Source: Comamonadaceae bacterium (GTDB lineage Bacteria; Pseudomonadota; Gammaproteobacteria; Burkholderiales; Burkholderiaceae_C). From it: a stretch of DNA of 44,545 bases. The stretch covers positions 1-44,545 of the forward strand of contig JAAFIY010000018.1 in the NCBI GenBank assembly GCA_013297985.1. The letters run 5' to 3'. Below the pieces are notes generated by a model. It did not search any database. It had not been told where the DNA came from and saw nothing but the letters and a program-made list of their open reading frames with translations. How positions within the stretch are numbered: the first letter of the stretch is position 1; every line of letters begins with the position of its first letter. Shown here in pieces: positions 8,470 to 17,011 of the stretch. Position numbers and translations under genes: made by a program.

Positions 8470-9027
8470 TTAGCGCTGGGGGGCGGCGCCAAATCGGCGC
8501 GCCAGCAAATGGTCGACTGACACCGCGCCGGGGCCGCGCACCACCAGCCACAGCAGCACCGCTGCCCACACGCCGTGAGTGGCATAAGCCGACGGGTACA
8601 CCAGCAGTTGAATCACCGCTGTCATGCCCAACAGGCCCAGCGCAGCAAAGCGTGTGCCCAGGCCCAGCAGCAACAGCACGGGCAAGGCGTGTTCGCCCAG
8701 CGCCGCCATCACCGCGCCCAACTCGGGTGGCAGCAAGGGCAATTTGTATTCGTCGCGAAACAAATCCACCGCAGAGGCCGACAGGCGCGGCCAGCCTATT
8801 TCAAAGGTGCCTGACACCAGGTCAATGGCCAAGCCTTCAATCTTGGTCTGCCCTGATTTCCAAAACACGGCGGCCACCGAAAAACGGCCGAGCAGGGCAA
8901 TGGCGGATTCAGGAATGCGCCGCATCCAGCCGTGCGCCAGATGCACCAGCCGCTGGGCACGATCGATTGCACCCATCGGCGGCTGCGTGGTCAAAGTGGG
9001 ATGAACGGGCAGCGGGTGCGGGGTCAT
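8470..9027 (-). CDS. DoxX-family membrane protein of the bufferin/gig operon
   Basis: This 185-residue protein has four predicted membrane helices (for example ALLGRFSVAAVFWKSGQTKI, HALPVLLLLGLGTRFAALGLL, TAVIQLLVYPSAY, GVWAAVLLWLVV). It matches the DoxX family member (GigT in Cupriavidus gig operons). Its ATG overlaps the bufC stop codon by 3 to 4 bases (ATGA-type junction), implying translational coupling. DoxX proteins are thought to take part in membrane redox or electron transfer to quinones. In this context the partner would be maturation or copper handling of the bufferin peptide, which is inference from the operon. The family assignment is firm, the biochemical role is not. Confidence 0.85.
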   Translation of the reverse strand: MTPHPLPVHPTLTTQPPMGAIDRAQRLVHLAHGWMRRIPESAIALLGRFSVAAVFWKSGQTKIEGLAIDLVSGTFEIGWPRLSASAVDLFRDEYKLPLLPPELGAVMAALGEHALPVLLLLGLGTRFAALGLLGMTAVIQLLVYPSAYATHGVWAAVLLWLVVRGPGAVSVDHLLARRFGAAPQR

Positions 9028-9839
9028 GACAAAGCCTCTGTGAAAACCGGCGCGGCGGTATCCGCCACCTGCACGGCAGTGATGAGTTCGTGGGCCAGCA
9101 GGGTGCCCAGTACGTCGGGCAGGTTGGCGTGTGCGTGTGCAGCCGAGGCCGATGCGAGCGATTCACCCCCGTGCAAGGCGGCTGTCAGTGCCGCATCGGC
9201 CGGGCGCATGGGCAGCACCAGCGCATCGTCGCCAGACCGAAACACCAGCGCCGACTGCGATTCGGCCACGTCAAGCGTTTGCAGTGCCGCGTCACGCGCG
9301 GCCTCATCGCCTTGGTGGGCTTGCCACACGGCAACGACCGCATAGGCCGACTCAATCACCGTCAAACAGGGGTGAAGCGTCAAGCGCAGGCGGGCCACTT
9401 GGTCCGCGTCGCCCAGTGCATCTGCCAAGGCTTGCGCAGGCAGGGGATTGATGTCTGCGGCATGCAAGGCCTGCCAACGCGCAAATTCCAAGCGCGCCAG
9501 GTCAGGCAAATACGGCAGGTCTTGTGCAGGGGCAAAGGTAGCCAACCAAGCGGCAAAGCCATCGCCGTATTGATGCATCAGCGGCGAGCGTGGCGGATGC
9601 GCCCGCACAAACACCCCCGCCATCGCCGTAAAAAATTCGTCGCCCACCCACTGGCGCACCACGGGGAAGGTGTCTCCCAGCACTGCGGTCAGTGAATGCA
9701 TCACGTTGTTGCGGTAAACCGCCAGCCGGGCGCTGGGGTCAGAGGCATTGCAGGTGCGCAAAGCCGTAGGCGCGGGCGCCAAAGGGTCTAGCAAGGCAGC
9801 GGCCAGCGCGGAAATGGGGTAATGGGTGAGCGCAGGCAT
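9024..9839 (-). CDS. bufC: BufC: DUF2063/HvfC-type partner protein of the MNIO enzyme
   Basis: This roughly 271-residue protein has the DUF2063 N-terminus (ARLAVYRNNVMHSLTAVLGDTFPVVRQWVGDEFFTAMAGVFVRAHPPRSPLMHQYGDGFAAWLA) typical of BufC/HvfC/GigB. The family binds the precursor peptide and presents it to the BufB oxidase. The ATG at 9839 gives MPALTHYPIS; a longer frame begins with TTG at 9857 and overlaps bufB. The start follows the bufB stop by 5 bases, and the stop overlaps the doxX start, so expression is tightly coupled. No signal peptide is visible, which fits a cytoplasmic maturation step. Confidence 0.88.
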   Translation of the reverse strand: MPALTHYPISALAAALLDPLAPAPTALRTCNASDPSARLAVYRNNVMHSLTAVLGDTFPVVRQWVGDEFFTAMAGVFVRAHPPRSPLMHQYGDGFAAWLATFAPAQDLPYLPDLARLEFARWQALHAADINPLPAQALADALGDADQVARLRLTLHPCLTVIESAYAVVAVWQAHQGDEAARDAALQTLDVAESQSALVFRSGDDALVLPMRPADAALTAALHGGESLASASAAHAHANLPDVLGTLLAHELITAVQVADTAAPVFTEALS

Positions 9840-9844
9840 GTGGT

Positions 9845-10741
9845 TCACACCGCGCAAGCGGCTGCCGCAGCCCGCGCCGACAGCCCACGCTGCTGCTGAA
9901 GCGCAGCGGCGCGTTGCGCTTCGGCCTGCAGCACCGGCAGCGGGGGGATGTCGTTGTCGCGTTCAATCAGCGTGGGTACGGGGCCCAGCCATTCGATGGT
10001 GCGGGCATACAGGGCCCACACGGCGGCATCGACGGGTGCGCCGTGGTGGTCAATTAAAAGTCGGTCGCCAGCTGCGTCGGCGTCTTCGGCAAAGCCCGCC
10101 AGATGGATCTCGCCAATGGCTTGGGGCGGCAAGGCGCTAATCAATTCCCAGGGGTCGCGCTGGTGGTTCACGCCGCTCACATAGGCGTTGTTCACATCCA
10201 GCAGCAAGCCGCAGCCAGTGCGGCGGACCACCTCAGCCAGAAAGCTGCCTTCGTCCATGGACGAATCGACAAACTCCACATAGGTGCTGGGGTTCTCAAG
10301 CAGCAGCGTGCGTTGCAGCGCGCTCTGCGTTTGGTCAATGTGATTGCACACCCGCTGCAAGCTGGTGGCGTTGTAGGGCAGCGGCAGCAAGTCGTTGAAC
10401 CAATGGCCACCATGGCTGGACCAGGCCAAATGCTCGCTGAACCAGCGTGGCTCAAAGCGCTGCAGCAAACTACGCAGGCGTTGCAAGTGAGCGGTGTCCA
10501 GCGGGTCTTGGCCGCCAATCGACAAACCCACGCCATGGATCGACAGCGGCCAGCGTTCGCGCACCTGCTGCAGGTGCTTGAGCATGGGCCCGCCATCGAC
10601 CATGTAGTTCTCAGCATGCACTTCCAAAAAACCGATGCAGTGGGCGGCGCCGGAGCGAGCCCCAGCCCACAAATCGGCCACGTGGCTTGCTTTCAAGCCG
10701 ATGCCAGCCAGGGCCATGGGTGCGTCAGCGCTCGATTGCAT
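9845..10741 (-). CDS. bufB: BufB: DUF692 multinuclear non-heme iron oxidase (MNIO)
   Basis: This 298-residue TIM-barrel oxidase belongs to the MbnB/BufB/GigA family (DUF692). These enzymes use two or three irons to convert cysteines of a RiPP precursor into metal-binding heterocycles. The expected ligand segments are present in order: LEVHAENYM near 50, SIHGVGLSIGG, WFSEHLAWSSHGG, LENPSTYV, LLLDVNNAYVSGVNH, EIHLAGF and LLIDHHGAPV. It lies 53 bases downstream of the precursor gene bufA1 and just ahead of bufC, as in described bufferin operons. The predicted reaction is oxidation of BufA1 cysteines (thiooxazole-type products in studied bufferins). The exact product here is inferred. Confidence 0.93.
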   Translation of the reverse strand: MQSSADAPMALAGIGLKASHVADLWAGARSGAAHCIGFLEVHAENYMVDGGPMLKHLQQVRERWPLSIHGVGLSIGGQDPLDTAHLQRLRSLLQRFEPRWFSEHLAWSSHGGHWFNDLLPLPYNATSLQRVCNHIDQTQSALQRTLLLENPSTYVEFVDSSMDEGSFLAEVVRRTGCGLLLDVNNAYVSGVNHQRDPWELISALPPQAIGEIHLAGFAEDADAAGDRLLIDHHGAPVDAAVWALYARTIEWLGPVPTLIERDNDIPPLPVLQAEAQRAAALQQQRGLSARAAAAACAV

Positions 10742-10794
10742 GGCAGTGGGCTGGGTGGGCTTGGCTTAAGGGGACGTGGCCAGTCGTGCGGCGA

Positions 10795-11100
10795 TTAGGC
10801 TTTTTCTTTGAAATCTTTCAGTTGGCCAAAACCGGTGGGCGAGGTTTTGCTGGCCATCTTCACGCAGCTGCCTTTGGCCACCAGTGACCACGCATTGCCT
10901 TGAAAGTCACGCACGCTGGTGCCCGCGCAGGTAGTGCCGGGGCCGGCGGCGCAGTCGTTCTTGCCCTTCAGGGCCACGCCAAAGCATTTTTCTTTGTCGG
11001 CGGGCTGAGCGTAGGCAGGGGCTTGGGCAAAAGCCAGCACGGTGCCCACGGCCAAAGCGAGGGCGGCGACTTGAGACGATTGCAGGCGAGCGGTTGACAT
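10795..11100 (-). CDS. bufA1: BufA1: bufferin 1 precursor (DUF2282)
   Basis: This 101-residue precursor begins with an N-terminal signal sequence ([31 protein letters not shown], about 1-31). The core has four cysteines in the DUF2282 pattern: [23 protein letters not shown] and GSCVKM. In studied members the signal directs periplasmic export after BufB/BufC modify the Cys residues, and the product sequesters copper. The ATG at 11100 has a GGAG ribosome site (TTTTTTTGGAGTTACTTCGC). An open frame extends upstream to 11196 but lacks such a site. It is the first gene of the operon, about 100 bases downstream of a sigma-F-type promoter. Confidence 0.92.
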   Translation of the reverse strand: MSTARLQSSQVAALALAVGTVLAFAQAPAYAQPADKEKCFGVALKGKNDCAAGPGTTCAGTSVRDFQGNAWSLVAKGSCVKMASKTSPTGFGQLKDFKEKA

Positions 11101-11206
11101 GCGAAGTAACTCCAAAAAAAGCAAGGGTTGAATAAGTACGGCGTTGTGAGGTGGGCACTGGGCTTCGCTGAAAGAAGCAGGCTTTTCCACATGCACCGAG
11201 TGGTAA

Positions 11207-11233
11207 TTCGCGCCAGGCGCTCGGTTGGTTACA
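11207..11233 (-). promoter_or_regulatory. Predicted sigma-F promoter of the bufferin operon
   Basis: On the minus strand, TGTAACC (11233-11227) is followed by a 16-base spacer and CGAA (11210-11207). From memory, this is the GTAACC-N16-CGAA consensus reported for Caulobacter sigma-F. It lies about 107 bases before bufA1, whose operon encodes SigF and NrsF. Both the sequence match and the context support an autoregulated copper-stress promoter. The rest of 11101-11442 shows no gene. The leader has a T-rich patch just before the ribosome site. Confidence 0.7.
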
Positions 11234-11349
11234 CCGATTGCAAAAAATTTTTTGAGGTGCCGCTGCGGCTGTGGGGGCGCCGGGCTGCGCGGGTGGCGGG
11301 CGCAAGGCCGGGGCGTATCGGGGAAAGGCGCTTTTGGGGAAGCTTCGAG

Positions 11350-11426
11350 GCGCTCTAAGGGCGCTTTAGGTGCGCTTTAGTTGCGCTTTAGGTGCGCTTG
11401 ACGGGCGCTTGACGGGCGCTTGACGG
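11350..11426. repeat. Seven tandem 11-bp repeats
   Basis: Seven contiguous units of 11 bases: GCGCTCTAAGG, three GCGCTTTAG(G/T)T units, then three identical GCGCTTGACGG. It lies between the bufferin promoter and the 3' end of the response-regulator gene (stop at 11443). An 11-base period is close to one helical turn, so repeated protein binding is possible. Slippage expansion of neutral sequence is equally likely. Confidence 0.8.
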
Positions 11427-11442
11427 GCGATCAAAACAGCCC

Positions 11443-11832
11443 TTATGGGGCCACGGCGCCCGGCCACAGCCGGTTGATCAAGGCCGCCAGCTCCAGCGGC
11501 TTGAAGGGCTTGGTAAGAACGTGGTCCATGCCCGCAGCCAGGCAGTCATCCAGTTCGGCTTGGGTGCTGGCGCCCGTCACGCCAATGATGGGCAGCCGCT
11601 TGCTGTTGGCGGCGGCTTCTTGCTGGCGGATGGCGCGGGTGGCTTCAAGGCCGTCCATCACCGGCATTTGCACGTCCATCAACACCAAGTCATAGGTGCC
11701 GCTTGCCAGAGCCGCCAAGGCTTGCTGCCCGTCTTCTGCCCCGTCCGAGGGCACGCCCAGCTTGGCCAGCACGGCGCGGGCCAGTTTGAGGTTAAGCGGG
11801 TGGTCGTCCACCACCAGAGCGCGAAGCGACAC
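11443..11832 (-). CDS. Single-domain response regulator (receiver only)
   Basis: This 129-residue CheY-like receiver has no output domain: acidic pair VVDDHP (D9, D10), phospho-acceptor in LVLMDVQMPVMDG (D53), conserved T/S in GVTGAST and lysine in LTKPF (about 112). It would relay phosphate or act by protein contact. Its start lies 14 bases after the ssb stop codon on the same strand, so it is probably co-transcribed with ssb, an unusual pairing. No histidine kinase is nearby. The sequence resembles receivers attached to hybrid kinases (MPVMDGLEATRAIR), so it may be a phosphorelay partner of an unlinked kinase. Confidence 0.9.
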   Translation of the reverse strand: MSLRALVVDDHPLNLKLARAVLAKLGVPSDGAEDGQQALAALASGTYDLVLMDVQMPVMDGLEATRAIRQQEAAANSKRLPIIGVTGASTQAELDDCLAAGMDHVLTKPFKPLELAALINRLWPGAVAP

Positions 11833-11846
11833 CGGCGGCGGCCTCG

Positions 11847-12365
11847 TCAGAAGGGGATGTCGTCGTCAAGATCGTCCATGCCGGTGGACGACGCGGGTGC
11901 GCGCTGCGGCGCAGGGCGCGGCGCGGCACCGCCGCCTGCCGCCGCCGGGGGGCGTGCCCGCGCGGCCGGGGCCGGTGCGGGGGCGTCGTAGCTGTCGTCG
12001 CTGCCGCCCATGGCACCGCCGCCAGCACCACCGCGGCTGCCCAGCATTTGCATTTGATCGGCGCGGATTTCGGTGGTGTAGCGCTCTTGGCCGCTTTGGT
12101 CGGTCCATTTGCGGGTGCGCAGCGAGCCCTCGACGTAGATTTGCGAGCCCTTGCGCAGGTATTGGCCAGCAATCTCAGCCAAGCGGCCGTTGAAGACGAT
12201 GCGGTGCCATTCGGTGGCTTCGCGCATTTCGCCGCTTTGCTTGTCTTTCCATTTGTCGGTGGTGGCCACGGTGACGTTAGCCACTTGGTCGCCATTGGGA
12301 AAGCTGCGCATTTCGGGGTCACGCCCCAGGTTGCCCACCAAAATGACTTTGTTGACTGAAGCCAT
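11847..12365 (-). CDS. ssb: Single-stranded DNA-binding protein
   Basis: SSB protects and organises single-stranded DNA in replication and repair. The 172-residue product has the OB-fold core [20 protein letters not shown] ... [38 protein letters not shown] (about 1-110). A Gly/Ala/Pro-rich flexible linker follows, then the acidic protein-interaction tip [10 protein letters not shown]. Length and tip are typical. It lies downstream of the MFS gene's 5' neighbour region and opposite uvrA, the usual uvrA / transporter / ssb arrangement I know from Burkholderiales. I see no convincing LexA box (CTGT-N8-ACAG) in its upstream sequence. Confidence 0.97.
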   Translation of the reverse strand: MASVNKVILVGNLGRDPEMRSFPNGDQVANVTVATTDKWKDKQSGEMREATEWHRIVFNGRLAEIAGQYLRKGSQIYVEGSLRTRKWTDQSGQERYTTEIRADQMQMLGSRGGAGGGAMGGSDDSYDAPAPAPAARARPPAAAGGGAAPRPAPQRAPASSTGMDDLDDDIPF

Positions 12366-12448
12366 GCCGAATCCGTCCTGCTGAAGTTGTCACCGACACC
12401 ACGCGCCCCGCACTATTGCGGCCAAGCGGAGCACGCACTGGGCGGCGA

Positions 12449-13636
12449 TTATGCGCGGCGCGGCCCTCCAGCGGGCATGCGCCAGGCCAGCGCCAGCCAA
12501 AGCGCCAAACCCAGGGCGCAGGCGGCATACAAGGCTACGGGCCCGCCCTGCGACAGCAGCAAGCCCCCCGCGCTGCCCCCCACAAAAAACCCCATGGATT
12601 GCAGCGTGTTGTAAACACCCATGGTGGTGCCGCGCGCAGCGGGTGGCGCCAAGCGGCTGGCCAGGCTGGGCTGGCTGGCTTCCAAGATGTTGAAGCCGAT
12701 GAAAAACACCGTCAGCGTCAGCCCCAAGCCCAGCACGCTGGGCTGGCCTTGCGCCGCCCAGATCAACGCGCCCTGCACCAGCAGCAGCAAGCCGATAGCG
12801 GCCAAAAACACCGGCCGCAGCAGCCCCCGCCGCTCCAGCGGAAACAGCACTCCGCCCATCACCGCGAATGACACCAACACCGCAGGCAGATACACCCAGG
12901 CGTGTTGGGCGGCGGGCAAACCGGCGGTGCTGAGCAAGCTTGGCAGATGCAGCCACATGGCCAGCAGCACCGCGTGCAGCACAAACACGCCCGCATTCAG
13001 CCGCAGCAGGGCGCGATCAGTCAACACTTGACGCAGCCCAGCCCAGAAGGCGGGGCGTTCGCTTGACGGTATCCGCGGTGGCTCCGCTGGTACCGCCCAC
13101 AGGACCACAGCCATACCCAACAGCGCCAGCACCGCTGTCAGCGCCAACAGGCCTTTTAAGCCGACCGCTGCACCCAGCACCGGCGCCAGCAACAACGACA
13201 ACGCAAAGGTGCCGCCAATGCTGGCCCCCACCAGTGCCATGGCCTTGGTGCGCACGGTGTCGCGGGTGAAATCAGCCAGCAGCGCGGTCACTGCCGCCGA
13301 CACCGCACCGGCCCCCTGCAGCGCCCGGCCCACGGTGAGCAGGGCTAGCGTGTCGGCCGCTGCCGCCAGTGCGCTGCCCAAGGCAAACACTGCCAAGCCC
13401 GCCACGATCACCCGTTTGCGCCCCCAACGGTCAGAGGCCGCCCCCAAGGGCAGTTGAAGCAGGGCCTGGGTGAGCCCGTAAATGCCCATGGCCAAGCCCA
13501 CCCACGCCGGGTTGTCACCGCCGGGGTAGTGCCGGGCTTCCAGCGCAAACACCGGCAGCACCAAGAACAGGCCCAGCATGCGCAAGGCGTAGATGCTGGC
13601 CAGCCAGCCGCTGGCGCGGCGCTCCAGCGCGGTCAT
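12449..13636 (-). CDS. MFS transporter (drug-efflux-like, YajR-type)
   Basis: This is a twelve-helix major facilitator protein. The signature between helices 2 and 3 is [14 protein letters not shown], with helix 1 [14 protein letters not shown], the family hallmark of a proton-driven efflux group, and [27 protein letters not shown] in the fourth to fifth helix region. From the ATG at 13636 ([16 protein letters not shown]) it is 395 residues, a normal length. The frame runs on to ATGs at 13762 and 13792 with a low-complexity Pro/Ala leader and no good ribosome site at any of them, so the start is uncertain. It is divergent from uvrA. The substrate is unknown. Confidence 0.9.
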   Translation of the reverse strand: MTALERRASGWLASIYALRMLGLFLVLPVFALEARHYPGGDNPAWVGLAMGIYGLTQALLQLPLGAASDRWGRKRVIVAGLAVFALGSALAAAADTLALLTVGRALQGAGAVSAAVTALLADFTRDTVRTKAMALVGASIGGTFALSLLLAPVLGAAVGLKGLLALTAVLALLGMAVVLWAVPAEPPRIPSSERPAFWAGLRQVLTDRALLRLNAGVFVLHAVLLAMWLHLPSLLSTAGLPAAQHAWVYLPAVLVSFAVMGGVLFPLERRGLLRPVFLAAIGLLLLVQGALIWAAQGQPSVLGLGLTLTVFFIGFNILEASQPSLASRLAPPAARGTTMGVYNTLQSMGFFVGGSAGGLLLSQGGPVALYAACALGLALWLALAWRMPAGGPRRA

Positions 13637-13831
13637 GCGGTGGGCGCTGGGCTCGGTTGGGGGGGTGGCGGAAGGGGCCGCGTCGGTGATCACGGAAGGC
13701 ACAGAGGGTGCAGCGCTCAAAAGTCGATTGTCTCGCACCGTGCGGCGGCGCTTGGGCGACATGCTGCGCTGCAGCGCAATGAGCCCTATCATGCTCGGTT
13801 GGCCTGTACGGCCGCCACTTCAGCCCAGCGC

Positions 13832-16800
13832 GTGACCGATCTGTCTCATCCCCCTTTGTCCGACGACCCCGGCCGCCCCCTGGCGCAGGCCCTGCGCGAG
13901 CCGAATGCGGCGGGCTACATCCGCATCCGTGGCGCGCGCACCCACAACTTGAAGGCGCTGGACATTGACATCCCCCGCCAGCAGCTGGTGGTGGTGACGG
14001 GCTTGTCGGGCTCGGGCAAAAGCAGCCTAGCCTTTGACACCCTGTATGCCGAAGGCCAACGCCGCTATGTAGAAAGCTTGTCGGCCTACGCACGGCAGTT
14101 TCTGCAGTTGATGGACAAGCCCGATGTGGACTTGATCGAAGGCCTGTCGCCCGCGATCTCCATCGAGCAAAAAGCCACCAGCCACAACCCGCGCAGCACC
14201 GTGGGCACGGTGACCGAAATCCACGACTACCTGCGCCTGCTGTTTGCCCGCGCGGGCACGCCGCATTGCCCCGACCACGGCCTGCCCCTGCAAGCCATGA
14301 GCGTGAGCCAGATCACCGACACCCTGCTGGCCGACTGGGCCGAGCGTCGGGTAATGGTGTTGAGCCCCGTGGCCCGCGAACGCAAAGGCGAGTTTGAACA
14401 CGAGCTGGCCCACTGGCAGGCCCAAGGCTATGTGCGCTTTCGCATCGACGGCCAGGTGGCAGAGGCCGACACCCTGCCCACCTTGGTGAAAACCGAGCGC
14501 CACAGCATCGACGTGGTAGTTGACCGCCTGCGCCTGCGCCCTGACATCCGCCAGCGCCTGGCTGAAAGCGTCGAAGCCGCGCTGCGCCTATCTGACGGCC
14601 GGGTGCTGGTGGTGGACATGGACGCTGAAAGTGGCACCGATGCCGCGACATCTGCCAAGCCCGACGCTACAAATTCTGTAGCTGCTTCGGCCCTAAAGAT
14701 GGGCGAAGAACGGCTTTTTTCTTCCAAGTTTGCCTGCCCCATCTGCAGCTATTCGCTCACCGAGCTAGAGCCCCGGCTGTTCAGCTTTAACTCGCCCATG
14801 GGCGCCTGCCCCAGTTGCGACGGCTTGGGGCATCAAGATTTCTTTGACCCCGACCGGGTGGTGGCCTTCCCCAGCTTGAGCATTGCCAGCGGCGCCATCA
14901 AGGGCTGGGACCGGCGTAACGGCTACTACTTCAGCCTGATCGAATCGGTGGCCAAGCACTTCGGCTTTGATGCCGAGCTACCCTGGGAAGAACTGCCCGA
15001 AGCAGCCCGGCACGCGGTGCTGCATGGCTCGGGCGAAGAGGCCATCAAGTTCAACTATGTGATGCAGTCGGGCAACTTCGAGGGCAAGAAGGTCTCGCGC
15101 AAGCATCCGTTTGAAGGCGTCATTCCCAACTTGCAACGCCGCTGGCGCGAAACCGACAGCGCCGTGGTGCGCGAAGACTTGGGGCGCCTGCGCGGTACCC
15201 GGGCGTGCGTGGACTGCGGCGGCACCCGCTTGCGTCGCGAAGCGCGCTTTGTGTTTGTGGGCACGGGCGACCAACAACGCAGCATCTACGCCATTGGTGC
15301 GGCCACCTTGGCGCAGGCCCAGGCCTACTTTGAGGCGCTGACCTTTGCAGGTTCTAAAGCCGATATTGCCGACAAGGTGGTGCGCGAAATCGCCGCGCGC
15401 CTTAAGTTTTTGAACGATGTCGGATTAGGCTACCTCAGCTTGGAGCGCAGCGCCGACACCTTGTCGGGCGGCGAATCGCAGCGCATTCGCTTGGCCAGCC
15501 AAATCGGCAGCGGTTTAACCGGCGTGATGTATGTGCTGGACGAACCCAGCATCGGCCTGCATCAGCGCGACAACGACCGGCTGATTGGCACCCTCAAGCA
15601 CCTGCGCGACTTGGGCAACAGCGTGATCGTGGTCGAGCACGATGAAGACATGATCCGCGCCGCTGACTGGTGCATTGACTTAGGCCCAGGCGCGGGCGTG
15701 CACGGCGGCCAGTTGCTGGCGCAAGGCAGCGCAGACGAGTTGGCGGCGGCCGCGCAATCGGTGACGGGCCAGTATTTAAGCGGCGCGCGCCGCATCGCAC
15801 TGCCCCACCCACGCGTGCTACCCAAAGCCCCGCAGCCCGCGCCCTTTGTGGCCACGGTGGACGACAACGCGGCCTACATCGATGTAGCCGAAGCCCCGGG
15901 CTGGCTGCGCGTGTTGGGCGCGCGTGGCCACAACCTGCGCGGCGTGCATGTGGACATTCCCGTGGGGCTGTTCACCTGCGTAACGGGCGTAAGTGGCTCG
16001 GGCAAATCCACCCTGGTCAACGACACCTTGCACACTGCGGTGGCCAAGCTCTTGTACCGGGCGCATGACGAGCCCGCGCCGCACGGATCCATCGTGGGCT
16101 TGAGCCAGTTTGACAAGGTCATCAACGTCGACCAATCGCCCATTGGTCGCACGCCGCGCAGCAACCCGGCCACCTATTGCGGCGTGTTCACCGCCATCCG
16201 CGAACTGATGGCCGAGACCAACACCGCGCGAGAGCGTGGCTACGGCCCTGGGCGCTTTAGCTTTAACGTGGCCGGTGGCCGCTGCGAGGCCTGCCAGGGC
16301 GATGGCATGGTGAAAGTCGAGATGCACTTTCTGCCCGATGTGTATGTGCCCTGCGACGTGTGTGGCGGCCAGCGCTACAACCGCGAAACGCTGGATGTGC
16401 AGTGGAAGGGCAAGCACATCGCGCAAATTTTGGACTTGACGGTAGAGGCGGCCTACGCTTTTTTCAAAGATGTGCCCACCATCGCCCGCAAGCTGCAAAC
16501 GCTGTTGGATGTGGGCCTGAGCTACGTGCGCTTGGGCCAAAGCGCCACCACCTTGTCGGGCGGCGAGGCGCAGCGGGTGAAGCTGGCGCTGGAGCTGTCC
16601 AAGCGCGACACCGGCCGCACCCTGTACATCTTGGACGAACCCACCACCGGCCTGCACTTTGCCGACATTGAGCTGCTGCTGCGCGTGCTGCACCAACTGC
16701 GCGACGCGGGCAACACCATCGTGGTGATTGAGCACAACTTGGACGTCATCAAAACGGCTGATTGGCTGATTGATATGGGGCCCGAGGGCGGATCTGGCGG

Positions 16801-16921
16801 CGGCCAAGTGGTGGCCTGCGGCACGCCAGAACAAGTGGCCGCAGAGCCCGCAAGCCACACCGGGCGCTATTTGGCCCGGGTGCTGCGCCCGGCTTGCATG
16901 CCCAGCCGGGCCACTGCCTGA
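13832..16921 (+). CDS. uvrA: Excinuclease ABC subunit A
   Basis: UvrA scans DNA for helix distortion and loads UvrB in nucleotide excision repair. From a GTG at 13832 the protein is 1029 residues. It has Walker [10 protein letters not shown] (about 57-65), the zinc module [32 protein letters not shown] (about 300-332), ABC signature [18 protein letters not shown] and Walker [15 protein letters not shown]. The second half has Walker [16 protein letters not shown] (about 719), CEACQGDG...[30 protein letters not shown] and [14 protein letters not shown]. No ATG is available before residue 110, so GTG is the best start. A dispersed repeat inserted in frame encodes about 10 residues just before the first zinc module. 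Confidence 0.96.
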   Translation: MTDLSHPPLSDDPGRPLAQALREPNAAGYIRIRGARTHNLKALDIDIPRQQLVVVTGLSGSGKSSLAFDTLYAEGQRRYVESLSAYARQFLQLMDKPDVDLIEGLSPAISIEQKATSHNPRSTVGTVTEIHDYLRLLFARAGTPHCPDHGLPLQAMSVSQITDTLLADWAERRVMVLSPVARERKGEFEHELAHWQAQGYVRFRIDGQVAEADTLPTLVKTERHSIDVVVDRLRLRPDIRQRLAESVEAALRLSDGRVLVVDMDAESGTDAATSAKPDATNSVAASALKMGEERLFSSKFACPICSYSLTELEPRLFSFNSPMGACPSCDGLGHQDFFDPDRVVAFPSLSIASGAIKGWDRRNGYYFSLIESVAKHFGFDAELPWEELPEAARHAVLHGSGEEAIKFNYVMQSGNFEGKKVSRKHPFEGVIPNLQRRWRETDSAVVREDLGRLRGTRACVDCGGTRLRREARFVFVGTGDQQRSIYAIGAATLAQAQAYFEALTFAGSKADIADKVVREIAARLKFLNDVGLGYLSLERSADTLSGGESQRIRLASQIGSGLTGVMYVLDEPSIGLHQRDNDRLIGTLKHLRDLGNSVIVVEHDEDMIRAADWCIDLGPGAGVHGGQLLAQGSADELAAAAQSVTGQYLSGARRIALPHPRVLPKAPQPAPFVATVDDNAAYIDVAEAPGWLRVLGARGHNLRGVHVDIPVGLFTCVTGVSGSGKSTLVNDTLHTAVAKLLYRAHDEPAPHGSIVGLSQFDKVINVDQSPIGRTPRSNPATYCGVFTAIRELMAETNTARERGYGPGRFSFNVAGGRCEACQGDGMVKVEMHFLPDVYVPCDVCGGQRYNRETLDVQWKGKHIAQILDLTVEAAYAFFKDVPTIARKLQTLLDVGLSYVRLGQSATTLSGGEAQRVKLALELSKRDTGRTLYILDEPTTGLHFADIELLLRVLHQLRDAGNTIVVIEHNLDVIKTADWLIDMGPEGGSGGGQVVACGTPEQVAAEPASHTGRYLARVLRPACMPSRATA
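14666..14695. repeat. Dispersed repeat embedded in the uvrA coding sequence
   Basis: GCTAC-AAATTCT-GTAGC followed by TGCTTCGGCCC is a copy of the repeat found between genes elsewhere here. In uvrA it is read in frame as about residues 279-288 ([10 protein letters not shown]), on the surface-like segment just before the zinc module. It contributes extra residues not expected from UvrA homologues, so it looks like a tolerated insertion. Confidence 0.65.
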
Positions 16922-17011
16922 GGCGCGGCTCAGACCTCGAACGGCTAGGATGAACGCGCTGCAGTAGCCCTGCAGCCGCGATCACAAGTAAAACCACGAG
17001 GAGACCCGGCC

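Noticed and set aside
13454-13831. Upstream extension of the uvrA frame to an ATG at 13454
   Set aside because: It would be antisense to the MFS gene and has no UvrA similarity; the UvrA N-terminus begins after the GTG at 13832.
13793-13831. LexA box in the uvrA/MFS divergent region (CCTGTACGG...)
   Set aside because: CTGT is present but no ACAG follows at the required spacing.
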